Assembly (NCBI RefSeq): GCF_027922185.1
Contig: NZ_BSFE01000001.1
Span: 635,317-699,316 of the forward strand
Origin: Maricaulis virginensis
Lineage (GTDB): Bacteria; Pseudomonadota; Alphaproteobacteria; Caulobacterales; Maricaulaceae
DNA length: 64,000 nt
Direction: 5' to 3'
Part shown: positions 44,128 to 52,582 of the stretch, piece by piece
Layout: every line of letters begins with the position of its first letter
Position numbering within the stretch: position 1 is the first letter of the stretch
Translations under genes and position numbers: made by a program
Notes under the pieces: model-generated
What the model was told of the DNA's origin: nothing
What the model saw: only the letters and a program-made list of their open reading frames with translations
The model's database searches: none

Positions 44128-44260
44128 TTTTTCCCGGACGGAAGCCCGGCCTTGTGCCGGGTGGAGATCCGGGACCCAGAGGACGAGCGATGAGCCCGGT
44201 ATCTCTTCGGTCGGCCCCGGCCATACGTCCCGCCTGCGCGGGACATCCAGCCGGGAAAAA
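44128..44260. repeat. Intergenic inverted repeat after the deiodinase-like gene
   Basis: TTTTTCCCGG (44128-44137) and CCGGGAAAAA (44251-44260) are perfect inverted ends of a 133-nt block. A smaller hairpin, CCCGGCCTTGTGCCGGG, lies inside. The whole gap 44103-44447 contains this repeat, a minus-strand terminator and no gene. Confidence 0.65.
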
Positions 44261-44312
44261 TGCCTTGTGGATTGACGGGAATCTGGCGGCATGACTGCCG
44301 ACCCGCGAACCC

Positions 44313-44353
44313 AAAAAAAACAGAGCGCCCGGATCGGGGGAGGATCCGGGCGC
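44313..44353 (-). terminator. Rho-independent terminator of the superinfection-immunity-type gene
   Basis: A perfect 11-bp stem is formed by 44325-44335 and 44343-44353 (GCGCCCGGATC and its complement). Read on the minus strand it is followed by TCTG and eight T residues (A run at 44313-44320). It lies 95 nt beyond the stop codon of the gene at 44448-44642. Confidence 0.88.
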
Positions 44354-44447
44354 CAGATTTGCCGACCAACCGTTATCTGATCGGGGCGCTTTTGCCAGGG
44401 AAACCGGGAGTGAGGGAACCGGTTTCCCGTTCGGGGTTGGGGGAACC

Positions 44448-44642
44448 CTAGGCCCGCATGCGCCGGCGGATTGCCGTGAAGGACCAGATCAGTGCGACCA
44501 CCCAGCCGATCACCGTCCAGCCCAGAAGCAGGTTGGTGAGGAAGATCGCAAAGGTGTTGTCGTGACCCCGCAAGAGCGCGATCAGCGTCGGCAGGAACAT
44601 CAGCAGCAAGGCGATGATGCCGAACTCCGCTCCACCCATCAT
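44448..44642 (-). CDS. Small superinfection-immunity-family membrane protein
   Basis: The product has about 64 residues and two hydrophobic helices: IIALLLMFLPTLIALLRG, then the conserved turn FAIFLTNLLLGWTVIGWVVALIW, and a basic end. This is the form of the superinfection immunity family named after phage T4 Imm, which is widespread in bacterial chromosomes and phages. Many chromosomal copies have no tested role. Start chosen at 44642 because GGAG lies 6 nt upstream; ATGs at 44654 and 44639 are alternatives. A 23-bp palindrome lies just upstream and a terminator downstream, so it is a stand-alone regulated gene. Confidence 0.75.
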   Translation of the reverse strand: MMGGAEFGIIALLLMFLPTLIALLRGHDNTFAIFLTNLLLGWTVIGWVVALIWSFTAIRRRMRA

Positions 44643-44666
44643 GACGATCTCCATCTCCGTTTCCAC

Positions 44667-44689
44667 TTCATATCGAATTTCGATATGAA
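44667..44689. promoter_or_regulatory. 23-bp perfect palindrome upstream of the small membrane protein
   Basis: TTCATATCGAA and TTCGATATGAA (11-bp arms, one central T) lie 25-47 nt upstream of the 44642 start. They sit in an AT-rich island within GC-rich DNA. The size and position suggest a dimeric repressor site overlapping the promoter; the regulator is unknown. Confidence 0.7.
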
Positions 44690-44843
44690 TGTATGAGCGC
44701 CTCCGGCGGAGCGCAATAGCGGGGAAGGAGGGATTGGACGGATTTTCGTCCCGCCTGCCGGCGGGCTGGCCCTTACATGCGAACGCCCGCCCCGTTTCCC
44801 GGAGCGGGCGCCGCATGCGCTGTTGTATCGGTACGGCGACCGG

Positions 44844-46487
44844 TCAGGCGTCGACCGTCGGGAATTCGTAGTCCTTGTAGATTTCCCGCAGCTTGGTCTT
44901 GAGTATCTTGCCGGTGGCGCCGATCGGCATCTCGTCGATGAACTCCACCGCATCCGGCACCCACCATTTGGGCACCTGGCCGCGCAGATAGTCCAGGATC
45001 GATCCGGCGTCCGGCGTGATGCCCGGCTTGGGCTGGACGACGAGCAGCGGGCGTTCCTGCCATTTCGGGTGCGGCATGCCCACGGCCGCCGCCATGGCGA
45101 CATCCGGATGGCCCATGGCGGCGTTCTCCAGATCGATCGAGGAAATCCATTCCCCGCCGGTCTTGATCACGTCCTTGGAGCGGTCGGTGATGGTCATGTA
45201 GCCATCGCCGTCGAGATAGGCGACATCGCCGGTCCTGAACCAGCCATCCTCGGTGAAGCTGTCGGCACCGGCGCCGCGATAATAGGCCGAAGCGATCCAC
45301 GGACCGCGCACCTGCACATGGCCGGAGGACTTGCCGTCCCAGGGCAGTTCCTTGCCTTCATCGTCGACGATACGCATGCCGACGCCGAAGACGAGGCGGC
45401 CCTGTTTGAGCTTGATCTTGATCTGCTCTTCGCGGTCCAGCGCGTCATGCTTGGGCAGGGAGGCATTGACCGTACCCAGCGGGCTCATCTCGGTCATGCC
45501 CCAGCCCTGCTGCATGACGACGTCATACTTGTCCTCATAGGCGCGCAGCAGCGCTTCGGGCAGGGCCGAGCCGCCGATCAGCACGCGCTCGATCGAGTCG
45601 ATGCGCTTGCCTTCCTGTTCGAGATAGTTGAGCAGGCCCAGCCACACCGTCGGCACGCCGGCGACATAATTGACCTTCTCGCCCTCGATCAGCTCGTGAA
45701 TGCTCTTCCCGTCCATCTGCGCGCCGGGCATGACCAGCTTCGCGCCGTTCATCGGGGCGGCATAGGGAATGCCCCAGGCATTGACGTGGAACATCGGCAC
45801 CACCGGCAGCAACGTGCCGCGCGCGCCGACGCCGATCACGTCCGAGGCCGAGCAGGCCATGGCGTGCAGCACGTTGGAGCGGTGCGAATAAAGGACGCCC
45901 TTGGGATCGCCTGTCGTGCCGGACGTGTAGCACAGGCCGGCCGCGGTATACTCGTCGAACACCGGCCAGTCGAAATCGGACGATTGTTCGGCGATCAGTT
46001 CCTCATAGGTCTTGCACTTGGTCTTGACGGCGTCGGCGTGCGACTTGTCGGTCATCAGCACCCAGTTCTTCACCGACTTGCACATCTTCGAGATGCCGTC
46101 GACGATCGGTGCGAACTGCTTGTCGAAAAAGACCGCCTTGGCCTGGGCGTGCTCGAGCATCCACACGATCTGCTTGGGATCGAGACGCGGATTGACCGTG
46201 TGCACCACGGCGCCCATGCCGGAAATGCCGTAATAGAGCTCGAAATGGCGATGCGAATTCCAGGCGATGGTGGCGACCCGGTCGCCCTCGCGAATCTTCA
46301 GCTTCTTCCTGAGTGCATTCGCCAGCTGTTTTGTACGCGTATGTGCTTCGGCATAGGTCTCGCGATGAATCTCGCCCGTCTCCGGCAGGCGTGTCACGAT
46401 CTCCTGGCCGCCATGGCATTTGGCCGCGTGGACAAGAATGTCCGAAATCATCAACGGACAATCCATCATGTGTGCGCGGAATGTCAT
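44844..46487 (-). CDS. Acyl-CoA synthetase (medium/long-chain fatty acid-CoA ligase type)
   Basis: The 547-residue adenylate-forming enzyme has the AMP-binding motif YTSGTTGDPKGVLYSH, the adenine motif GWGMTEMSPLG, the hinge TGDVAYLDGDGYMTITDRSKD and the C-terminal lysine motif PIGATGKILKTKLR. The branch includes FadD-like and DmdB-like enzymes, so the chain length of the substrate is open. ATG at 46487 follows GGGGAGAG. It is divergent from the dehydratase gene with a 165-nt gap. Confidence 0.9.
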   Translation of the reverse strand: MTFRAHMMDCPLMISDILVHAAKCHGGQEIVTRLPETGEIHRETYAEAHTRTKQLANALRKKLKIREGDRVATIAWNSHRHFELYYGISGMGAVVHTVNPRLDPKQIVWMLEHAQAKAVFFDKQFAPIVDGISKMCKSVKNWVLMTDKSHADAVKTKCKTYEELIAEQSSDFDWPVFDEYTAAGLCYTSGTTGDPKGVLYSHRSNVLHAMACSASDVIGVGARGTLLPVVPMFHVNAWGIPYAAPMNGAKLVMPGAQMDGKSIHELIEGEKVNYVAGVPTVWLGLLNYLEQEGKRIDSIERVLIGGSALPEALLRAYEDKYDVVMQQGWGMTEMSPLGTVNASLPKHDALDREEQIKIKLKQGRLVFGVGMRIVDDEGKELPWDGKSSGHVQVRGPWIASAYYRGAGADSFTEDGWFRTGDVAYLDGDGYMTITDRSKDVIKTGGEWISSIDLENAAMGHPDVAMAAAVGMPHPKWQERPLLVVQPKPGITPDAGSILDYLRGQVPKWWVPDAVEFIDEMPIGATGKILKTKLREIYKDYEFPTVDA

Positions 46488-46652
46488 GCTCTCTCCCCTT
46501 AACTGGTCAACCGTTGCGTTGTTGTGGTGTTTTTCCCATCAAACGAATTCCCGGGCCGCGGCGCAATCCCTTTGCTCAATCGATGTGAATTGCCTATGGG
46601 GTCCAGGCGGCTTTCGCCAGCCAAATCTGCGTATCATACCGGGAGAATTCCG

Positions 46653-47642
46653 ATGTCCAGCCCGCTGAACCCGCCATCCTATTCCGATATCGCCGACGCA
46701 GCGGAACGCCTGGCGGGGCATGCGGTCCGCACCCCCTTGTTGCGCAATGACGTGCTGGACGAGCGCACCGGCGCCCGGGTGTTCGTGAAGGCGGAATGCC
46801 TGCAGCGCACGGGATCGTTCAAGTTCCGCGGCGCGTTCAACCGCATTTCGCGCATGAATGCAGACGAAAAGACGCGCGGTGTCATGGCCTACTCCTCGGG
46901 CAATCACGCCCAGGGCGTTGCGGCGGCGGCGCGGATCAACGGCACGACGGCCAAGATCCTGATGCCGGCCGACGCGCCGCGCTCGAAGGTCGAGGGGGTG
47001 AAGTTCTGGGGCGGCGAGGTCGTGGAATACGATCGCGGCACCCAGAATCGCGAGGAGATGGGCCGCGCCATTGCCGAGGCCGAGGGCCGCGTCCTGGTGC
47101 CGCCCTATGAAGACCCCTTCATCATCGCCGGCCAGGGCACCGCCGCGCTGGAAGCCAGCGAACAGATGGCCGAAGCCGGGGCTGTGCCGGATGTCGTGAT
47201 CTGTCCGGCTGGCGGTGGCGGTCTGATTGCCGGCACCGGCTTGGCGATGCTGCATCACCACCCGGCAGCCCGGGTGTGGGCGGCCGAACCGGTCGGGTTC
47301 GACGATTTCCGCCGCTCGCTCGCCAGCGGCCGGCGCGAAATCAACGAGCGGCTGACGGGCTCGGTCTGCGACGCGATCATCACGCCGACACCGGGCGAGC
47401 TGACCTGGTCGATCAATTCCGGCCAGCTGGCCGGCGGTGCGGCCGTCAGCGATGACGAAGCCCTGGCCGCTGTCGCCTTTGCCTGGCGGCATCTGAAGAT
47501 CGTGGTCGAGCCCGGCGGTGCGGTGGCCCTGGCGGCGGTGCTGACCGGCCGCGTCGAGACGCGCGGCAAGACGGTTTGCGTCATTGCCAGCGGCGGCAAT
47601 GTCGACCGCGCCATGTTCGCCCGCGCCCTGGAAAGCCTCTAG
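46653..47642 (+). CDS. Threonine/serine dehydratase (PLP, short catabolic type)
   Basis: The 329-residue fold-type II PLP enzyme has the PLP lysine in RTGSFKFRGAFN, the substrate loop YSSGNHAQGVA and the phosphate-binding glycine loop CPAGGGGLIAGTG. No C-terminal ACT regulatory domain is present, so it resembles catabolic TdcB or serine racemase-like dehydratases rather than biosynthetic IlvA. It would make 2-oxobutyrate from threonine or pyruvate from serine, a second threonine exit beside tdh-kbl. Start at 46653 follows GGGAGAATTCCG. Confidence 0.87.
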   Translation: MSSPLNPPSYSDIADAAERLAGHAVRTPLLRNDVLDERTGARVFVKAECLQRTGSFKFRGAFNRISRMNADEKTRGVMAYSSGNHAQGVAAAARINGTTAKILMPADAPRSKVEGVKFWGGEVVEYDRGTQNREEMGRAIAEAEGRVLVPPYEDPFIIAGQGTAALEASEQMAEAGAVPDVVICPAGGGGLIAGTGLAMLHHHPAARVWAAEPVGFDDFRRSLASGRREINERLTGSVCDAIITPTPGELTWSINSGQLAGGAAVSDDEALAAVAFAWRHLKIVVEPGGAVALAAVLTGRVETRGKTVCVIASGGNVDRAMFARALESL

Positions 47643-47648
47643 GCAACA

Positions 47649-47672
47649 GCCGGCGCCGCGGCGCCGGCCTTT
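47649..47672. terminator. Hairpin between convergent dehydratase and transglycosylase genes
   Basis: A perfect 20-nt palindrome (47649-47668, GCCGGCGCC on each side) is followed by CTTT on the plus strand. It lies in the 46-nt convergent gap and probably serves the dehydratase transcript; the T run is short. Confidence 0.65.
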
Positions 47673-47688
47673 ACCTGCAAGCATCTGC

Positions 47689-49881
47689 CTAACGATCCGA
47701 CTCGTCGGCCTGCTCGTAATTCTCGTCCTCGAAACCGGGCTCGTCGCCGGGTTCGGAGCCCTCGTCATCAAGACCGGCTTCACCGGGTTCGAGTTCATCC
47801 GTCTCCACATTCACCGGCCGGGCCATGCCCGCCTCGTCCGTGAAGATCAGGACCGGTTCGGAACCGCGGCGCAGGTCTTCCTCGATCAGCAGCGGCACGG
47901 CCGCATCGTCATCGAGACGCGACCGGTAGACCTGCAGATTCTCCATCACGCGCTGGACGTAATTGCGGGTCTCGGAGAAGGGGATGCTTTCCACCCAGTC
48001 GACCGGATCGACATCCGGATCGCGCGGATCGCCATAGTCCTGGATCCAGCGGCGGGCGCGGTGGGCGCCGGCATTGTAGGCCGCCAGCGCCAGCACATAG
48101 GACCCGTCGAAATCCTCCACCACATCGGCCAGGTGATGCATGCCGAGGGTAAGATTATAGTCCAGATCGTCGGTCAGCCAGCTGAAGCGATACGGCACGC
48201 CCACCTGGCGCGCTGTCTGCCGCGCCGTCGCAGGCATCATCTGCATCATGCCGCGGGCACCGGCGCCGGACACCGCGTGCTGTCCGAACTCGGTCTCCTG
48301 GCGGATGATCGAGTGGGTCAGGGCGTCCTCGGGACGCAGCGCTGCGCTCCGGGGCAGGGTGATCGTGGGATAGGCGCTTTGCGGCAGGATGATGCCGCGC
48401 TGGCGGGCCGCCTTCGCCGCGCGCACCGACTGGCGCATGTAGAGATATTCGCTCGCCAGGCGGGCCAGCAGCACGGACTCGGCCGGATCGGTCAGCTGAT
48501 CGTCCAGCCGGTAGGAGAGCAGGCGGAAATAATATTCCTCATCCTGCTCGGCCAGAAGCCGCATCGCCCGCACCAGCGGCCGCGCCTCAAAGCGAACCCG
48601 GGTCGCTTCGTCCGGCTCCGGTTCACGCTCGAGCGCCATGACGCCGCCACCGGACGCGTCCGGCAATTGCGCCAGGGCGAGCTGGCCATAGAAGGCGGTC
48701 GAGTGCTCGCCGGCCTCGGCATAATAGGCCGCGGCTTCCTCGTGGCGGCCGAGCGCATCGGCGGCGCGCGCCATCCAGTAGGAGCCGCGCGAGTGCGAAA
48801 CGGGTGTCGAGACATTGTCGCGAAGATGCGTGAAGTGGGCGAGGGCCTCTTCCGGGCGGTCCAGGTGAACCAGGGCAAGCCAGCCGGCGACGAATTCGGC
48901 ATCGGCGAAATCGGCGCCTTCGCTCATGCCATGGGCACGGGCGAGGGCGTATGCCGTCTCGTAGTCACGATCGCGCACAAGGTTGAGGATCATGAGCTTG
49001 CGCTCGGTCCACATCAGTTCCAGCGCATCGGTATTGCCGTAGCTGTCCGGCAGTTGCAGCAGCAGCGGCAGCGTCGTGTCGGTCAGGCCCGCGCGGCGGC
49101 GCCAGCGGGCGCGCTCGAACACCAGTCCGGCATCGTTCGACAGCGAGGCGGGCACGCGGTCGACAGCGCGATCGACACCGCTCTGGCGGCCGGCGAGGCG
49201 CAGGCGGGCATCGGCCAGGTCGTGATTATTGCCCGACAGCAGCGGCAGGACCCGGCGGGCTGCGGTGCGCTGGTTCGACCAGATCAGATAGTCGATGCGC
49301 GCCATGTGATCGTCTTCTGTGAAGAGATCGCGATGGGCCTGATAGGTCTCGCTCTGCACCGAAAGCGGCAGGAATTCATGGCGCCAGGTCTCGCGCAGCA
49401 GGGCTTCGCCTTCCTCGATGCGGCCGGTCTCGATCAGCGCTTCGGCATATTCGACCGCACCGCGGCCGGTGGTCGGCGGATTGTTCTCGAACCAGGTGAT
49501 GATGAAGGGCGCGGTCATGCCGCTTTCATCGATCTTGGATTCGGCTTCCGAGCGGATGAAGCTGTCGCGCGGCCAGTTGTCCAGCTCGTTCAGGGCCATG
49601 TCGAGCTCGAGGAAGCTCGCCCGGGCATCGCCCAGGGCGATGCGCCAGAGCAGGATGTCGCGGGCCGAAGTGTCGGTGAGTTCGTCGCGGATCTCGCGCA
49701 CGCGCATCCAGTCCTCGTCGTCCGCGGCGTCGAGACCGCGCTGGAAGCGCGTGAAATCGGCGTCCGAGAGGTATTGCGAGAAATTCACCGGATCCGGCCG
49801 CATGCGCGGCGTGGGAATCTGGGCAGAGGCCGGCACGGCAAGGGCAATGAGTGCCAGCGCGGAAAGGCAACGAGCGATCAT
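47689..49881 (-). CDS. slt: Soluble lytic murein transglycosylase, Slt70-like
   Basis: The periplasmic enzyme cleaves peptidoglycan glycan strands with 1,6-anhydro ring formation. The 730-residue protein has a signal peptide (MIARCLSALALIALAVPASA), a long alpha-helical superhelix (about 50-540) and a C-terminal lysozyme-like domain. That domain carries the catalytic glutamate in RQETEFGQHAVSGAGARGMMQ and the AYNAGAHRARRW motif. An unusual acidic tail of about 35 residues (rich in Glu, Asp and Gly) follows the catalytic domain. Start at 49881 is set by the signal peptide; an ATG 11 codons upstream is possible. Confidence 0.92.
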   Translation of the reverse strand: MIARCLSALALIALAVPASAQIPTPRMRPDPVNFSQYLSDADFTRFQRGLDAADDEDWMRVREIRDELTDTSARDILLWRIALGDARASFLELDMALNELDNWPRDSFIRSEAESKIDESGMTAPFIITWFENNPPTTGRGAVEYAEALIETGRIEEGEALLRETWRHEFLPLSVQSETYQAHRDLFTEDDHMARIDYLIWSNQRTAARRVLPLLSGNNHDLADARLRLAGRQSGVDRAVDRVPASLSNDAGLVFERARWRRRAGLTDTTLPLLLQLPDSYGNTDALELMWTERKLMILNLVRDRDYETAYALARAHGMSEGADFADAEFVAGWLALVHLDRPEEALAHFTHLRDNVSTPVSHSRGSYWMARAADALGRHEEAAAYYAEAGEHSTAFYGQLALAQLPDASGGGVMALEREPEPDEATRVRFEARPLVRAMRLLAEQDEEYYFRLLSYRLDDQLTDPAESVLLARLASEYLYMRQSVRAAKAARQRGIILPQSAYPTITLPRSAALRPEDALTHSIIRQETEFGQHAVSGAGARGMMQMMPATARQTARQVGVPYRFSWLTDDLDYNLTLGMHHLADVVEDFDGSYVLALAAYNAGAHRARRWIQDYGDPRDPDVDPVDWVESIPFSETRNYVQRVMENLQVYRSRLDDDAAVPLLIEEDLRRGSEPVLIFTDEAGMARPVNVETDELEPGEAGLDDEGSEPGDEPGFEDENYEQADESDR

Positions 49882-50026
49882 GGATCGTAGGACACTTTCT
49901 GACCGATTGGGCATGACATCATCGCTGCAAGACCGGCTCACTGTCCAGACTTGACAACAAGACTTGGCCGTTTCTGTGCCCGCCGATATGGTCGCGCGCT
50001 CGTTTTTCGGTTTCCGGGATTGAAAC

Positions 50027-50908
50027 ATGTTCAAAGGGTCCATCACTGCGCTGGTCACGCCGTTCAAGAATGGTGCCGTCGACGAGGCGGCCGTTGCCGC
50101 GCTGGCTGAACGCCAGATCGAGGCCGGTTCGCACGGCCTGGTGCCCTGCGGAACGACCGGCGAGAACGCGACGCTGACCTTCGAGGAGCATATGCGGGTC
50201 GTCGAGATCGTCGTCGAGACGGCGCGCGGCCGCGTCCCGGTGATCGCCGGCACGGGCTCGAACAATACGGCCGTCGCGATCCAGAACCAGCTCCGTGCGA
50301 AGGAACTCGGTGCCGATGCCGGCCTGATTGCCGCGCCTTACTACAACAAGCCGAATGCCGAAGGCCTGTACCAGCACTACAAGGCGATCAACGATGCCGT
50401 CGACCTGCCGATCGTCGTCTACAATGTGCCGGGCCGGACCGTCATCGACATCCAGGCCGATACCGTGGCCCGTATCGCGACACTGGAACATGTCGTCGGT
50501 ATCAAGGATGCCACGGGCGATGTCGCCCGCGTGACCCAGCACCGCCGTCTGATCGGGACGGATTTCGTTCAGCTGTCCGGCGATGACCCGACGGCGCTGG
50601 GCTATAATGCGACGGGTGGCGTCGGTGCGATCTCGGTCACCTCGAATGTGGCGCCGGCCCTGTGCGCGCAGTTCCAGGCGGCGACGCTCGCCGGTGACTG
50701 GGACACGGCGCGCGAGATCAATGACAGGCTGCTGCCGTTGCATCATGCCCTGTTCACCTCGGCCAGCCCCGGTCCGACCAAGTATGCGATGTCGCTGCTC
50801 GGCGTGACGAATACCGAGCTGCGCCTGCCGCTGACCGAACCGGATGAGGCGTCGAAGGCTGCAGTCCGTGAAGCCATGGTCATTGCCGGCCTTCTGGACG
50901 CTGCCTAG
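50027..50908 (+). CDS. dapA: 4-hydroxy-tetrahydrodipicolinate synthase
   Basis: The enzyme condenses pyruvate and aspartate semialdehyde in lysine and diaminopimelate synthesis. The 293-residue protein has GTTGENATLTFEE, the YYNKP tyrosine, and the Schiff-base lysine in VVGIKDATGD (Lys160). It is divergent from slt and 11 nt upstream of smpB, an association seen in many alphaproteobacteria. Confidence 0.97.
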   Translation: MFKGSITALVTPFKNGAVDEAAVAALAERQIEAGSHGLVPCGTTGENATLTFEEHMRVVEIVVETARGRVPVIAGTGSNNTAVAIQNQLRAKELGADAGLIAAPYYNKPNAEGLYQHYKAINDAVDLPIVVYNVPGRTVIDIQADTVARIATLEHVVGIKDATGDVARVTQHRRLIGTDFVQLSGDDPTALGYNATGGVGAISVTSNVAPALCAQFQAATLAGDWDTAREINDRLLPLHHALFTSASPGPTKYAMSLLGVTNTELRLPLTEPDEASKAAVREAMVIAGLLDAA

Positions 50909-50919
50909 ATGATGCGATC

Positions 50920-51390
50920 ATGAGCAAACCCAAGACAGAGACCGGCGCCGTCGCCGTCAACCGGCGCGCCCGGTTCGACTACGAGATCGAGGAGACGTTT
51001 GAAGCCGGCCTGATGCTGATGGGGTCGGAGGTCAAATCCCTGCGCGAAGGCCGGGCCAATATCGCCGAGAGCTATGTCAGTCCGGAACGCGGCGAGATCT
51101 GGCTGGTCAATGCGGACATCCCGCCCTACGGCCCGGCCAACCGCTTCAACCACGAGCCGCGCCGGCATCGCAAACTCCTGCTCAAGCGCAACGAGATCGA
51201 GAAGCTGGCCGGAGCGGTGACCCGCGACGGGCGGACCATCATCCCGCTGCGGCTCTTCTTCAACAATCGCGGTATCGCCAAGCTCCAGATCGGCCTGGCC
51301 AGGGGCAAGAAGACCGTCGACAAGCGCGAAACGATCAAGCGCCGCGAGTGGGACAAGCAGAAGTCCCGTCTGCTGAAGAATTACGGCTGA
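50920..51390 (+). CDS. smpB: SsrA (tmRNA)-binding protein
   Basis: The 156-residue protein needed for trans-translation shows NRRARFDYEIEETFEAGL, GSEVKSLREGRANIAESY and the basic C-terminal tail REWDKQKSRLLK that enters the empty mRNA channel. It is 11 nt after dapA. No tmRNA gene was found in this window. Confidence 0.96.
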   Translation: MSKPKTETGAVAVNRRARFDYEIEETFEAGLMLMGSEVKSLREGRANIAESYVSPERGEIWLVNADIPPYGPANRFNHEPRRHRKLLLKRNEIEKLAGAVTRDGRTIIPLRLFFNNRGIAKLQIGLARGKKTVDKRETIKRREWDKQKSRLLKNYG

Positions 51391-51484
51391 CACCCGCGGC
51401 CTTCGGGGGTGCGACCCTCCAGCATCGTGACAGATCGCGGCCCTGTGCGCACAATCGCGAGCGGTTGTGTCGTGAGGCGGGGCG

Positions 51485-52582
51485 ATGAACAGACGCCAGA
51501 TCATGCTTGCCGGTGGAGCTGCTGTCCTGGGCGGGGCCGGGATCGCCGGCTATGCGGCCACACGCACCGGGTCGATGGAGGCCTATGCCGCCCGGATGTC
51601 CGAACTGCGGCGGCCCCTGGCCGAGGACTCAGCCGATCAGGAGCTGGTGCGCTATGCCACGCTGGCCGCGAATGGGCACAACACCCAGCCCTGGCGCTTC
51701 CGGAGGGAGGGCGGCGCGATCTCGATCCGTCCCGATCCCACGCGCCGAACGCCTGTGGTCGATCCGGACGATCATCATCTTTATGCCAGCCTGGGCTGTG
51801 CCGCCGAGAATCTCGCCCTGGCGGCCGCGGCCCAGGGCCGCGGCGGGGCGCTGCATTTCGACGCGGCGGGCGAGGGCGGTGTGATGTTTTCGCCGGGCAG
51901 CGTATCCGATCATCCCGCCGATCTTTTCGCGGCCATTCCGCAGCGCCAGTCGACCCGCGCGGAGTATGACGGTCAGCCGGTCAGTGCGTCCGACCTCGCT
52001 CAGCTGGAAGACGCGGCCCGCATGCCGGGCGTGAATCTGGTCCTGATCACGGAGCCGAACCGGTTGGGCCGGGTGCGCGATCTGGTGGTGGCGGGCAATA
52101 CGGCCCAGATGGCCGATCCGGCCTTTGTGCGAGAACTCAAGGACTGGCTGCGCTTCAGCCCGCGCCAGGCGCTCGCGGCGGGCGACGGTCTTTTCACCGG
52201 TGCCAGCGGCAATCCGGTTGCGCCGGCCTGGCTGGGCGGCACGATGTTCGATCTCTTCTTCACCGCGGATGCGGAGAACGAGAAATATGCCCGCCAGATG
52301 GCGTCTTCGGCAGGTGTGGCGGTTTTCCTGGCCGAGCGCGACGATCCGGAGCACTGGGTCCTGGCGGGCCGGGCCTGCCAGCGTTTCGCGCTCAAGGCGA
52401 CGGCGCTGGGCCTGCGTCACGCCTTCATCAACCAGCCTGTGGAAGTGGCGGGGCTTCGCAACGACATGGCGCAGCTCGCCGGCATGCCCGGCCGCCGGCC
52501 CGACATCGTGATGCGTTTCGGTTCCGGGCCATTGCTGCCGTATTCACCGCGGCGGCCGGTGGAGGCGGTGCTGACAGCCTAG
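51485..52582 (+). CDS. Acg-family nitroreductase-like protein with Tat-type leader
   Basis: The 365-residue protein starts NRRQIMLAGGAAVLGGAGIAG, a twin-arginine-like leader with a hydrophobic segment. The body has the FMN-phosphate motif NGHNTQPWRF and a second half-domain of the Acg type (two nitroreductase halves in one chain). Mycobacterial Acg (Rv2032) lacks oxidoreductase activity because the dimer-swapped lid blocks FMN, so activity here is not assured. The 3' end overlaps the convergent regulator gene by 4 nt. Confidence 0.75.
   Translation: MNRRQIMLAGGAAVLGGAGIAGYAATRTGSMEAYAARMSELRRPLAEDSADQELVRYATLAANGHNTQPWRFRREGGAISIRPDPTRRTPVVDPDDHHLYASLGCAAENLALAAAAQGRGGALHFDAAGEGGVMFSPGSVSDHPADLFAAIPQRQSTRAEYDGQPVSASDLAQLEDAARMPGVNLVLITEPNRLGRVRDLVVAGNTAQMADPAFVRELKDWLRFSPRQALAAGDGLFTGASGNPVAPAWLGGTMFDLFFTADAENEKYARQMASSAGVAVFLAERDDPEHWVLAGRACQRFALKATALGLRHAFINQPVEVAGLRNDMAQLAGMPGRRPDIVMRFGSGPLLPYSPRRPVEAVLTA

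Noticed and set aside
44128..44260. Repeat after the deiodinase-like gene as its terminator
   Set aside because: The inverted ends are 113 nt apart, which is too distant for a Rho-independent terminator. It is better treated as an intergenic repeat.
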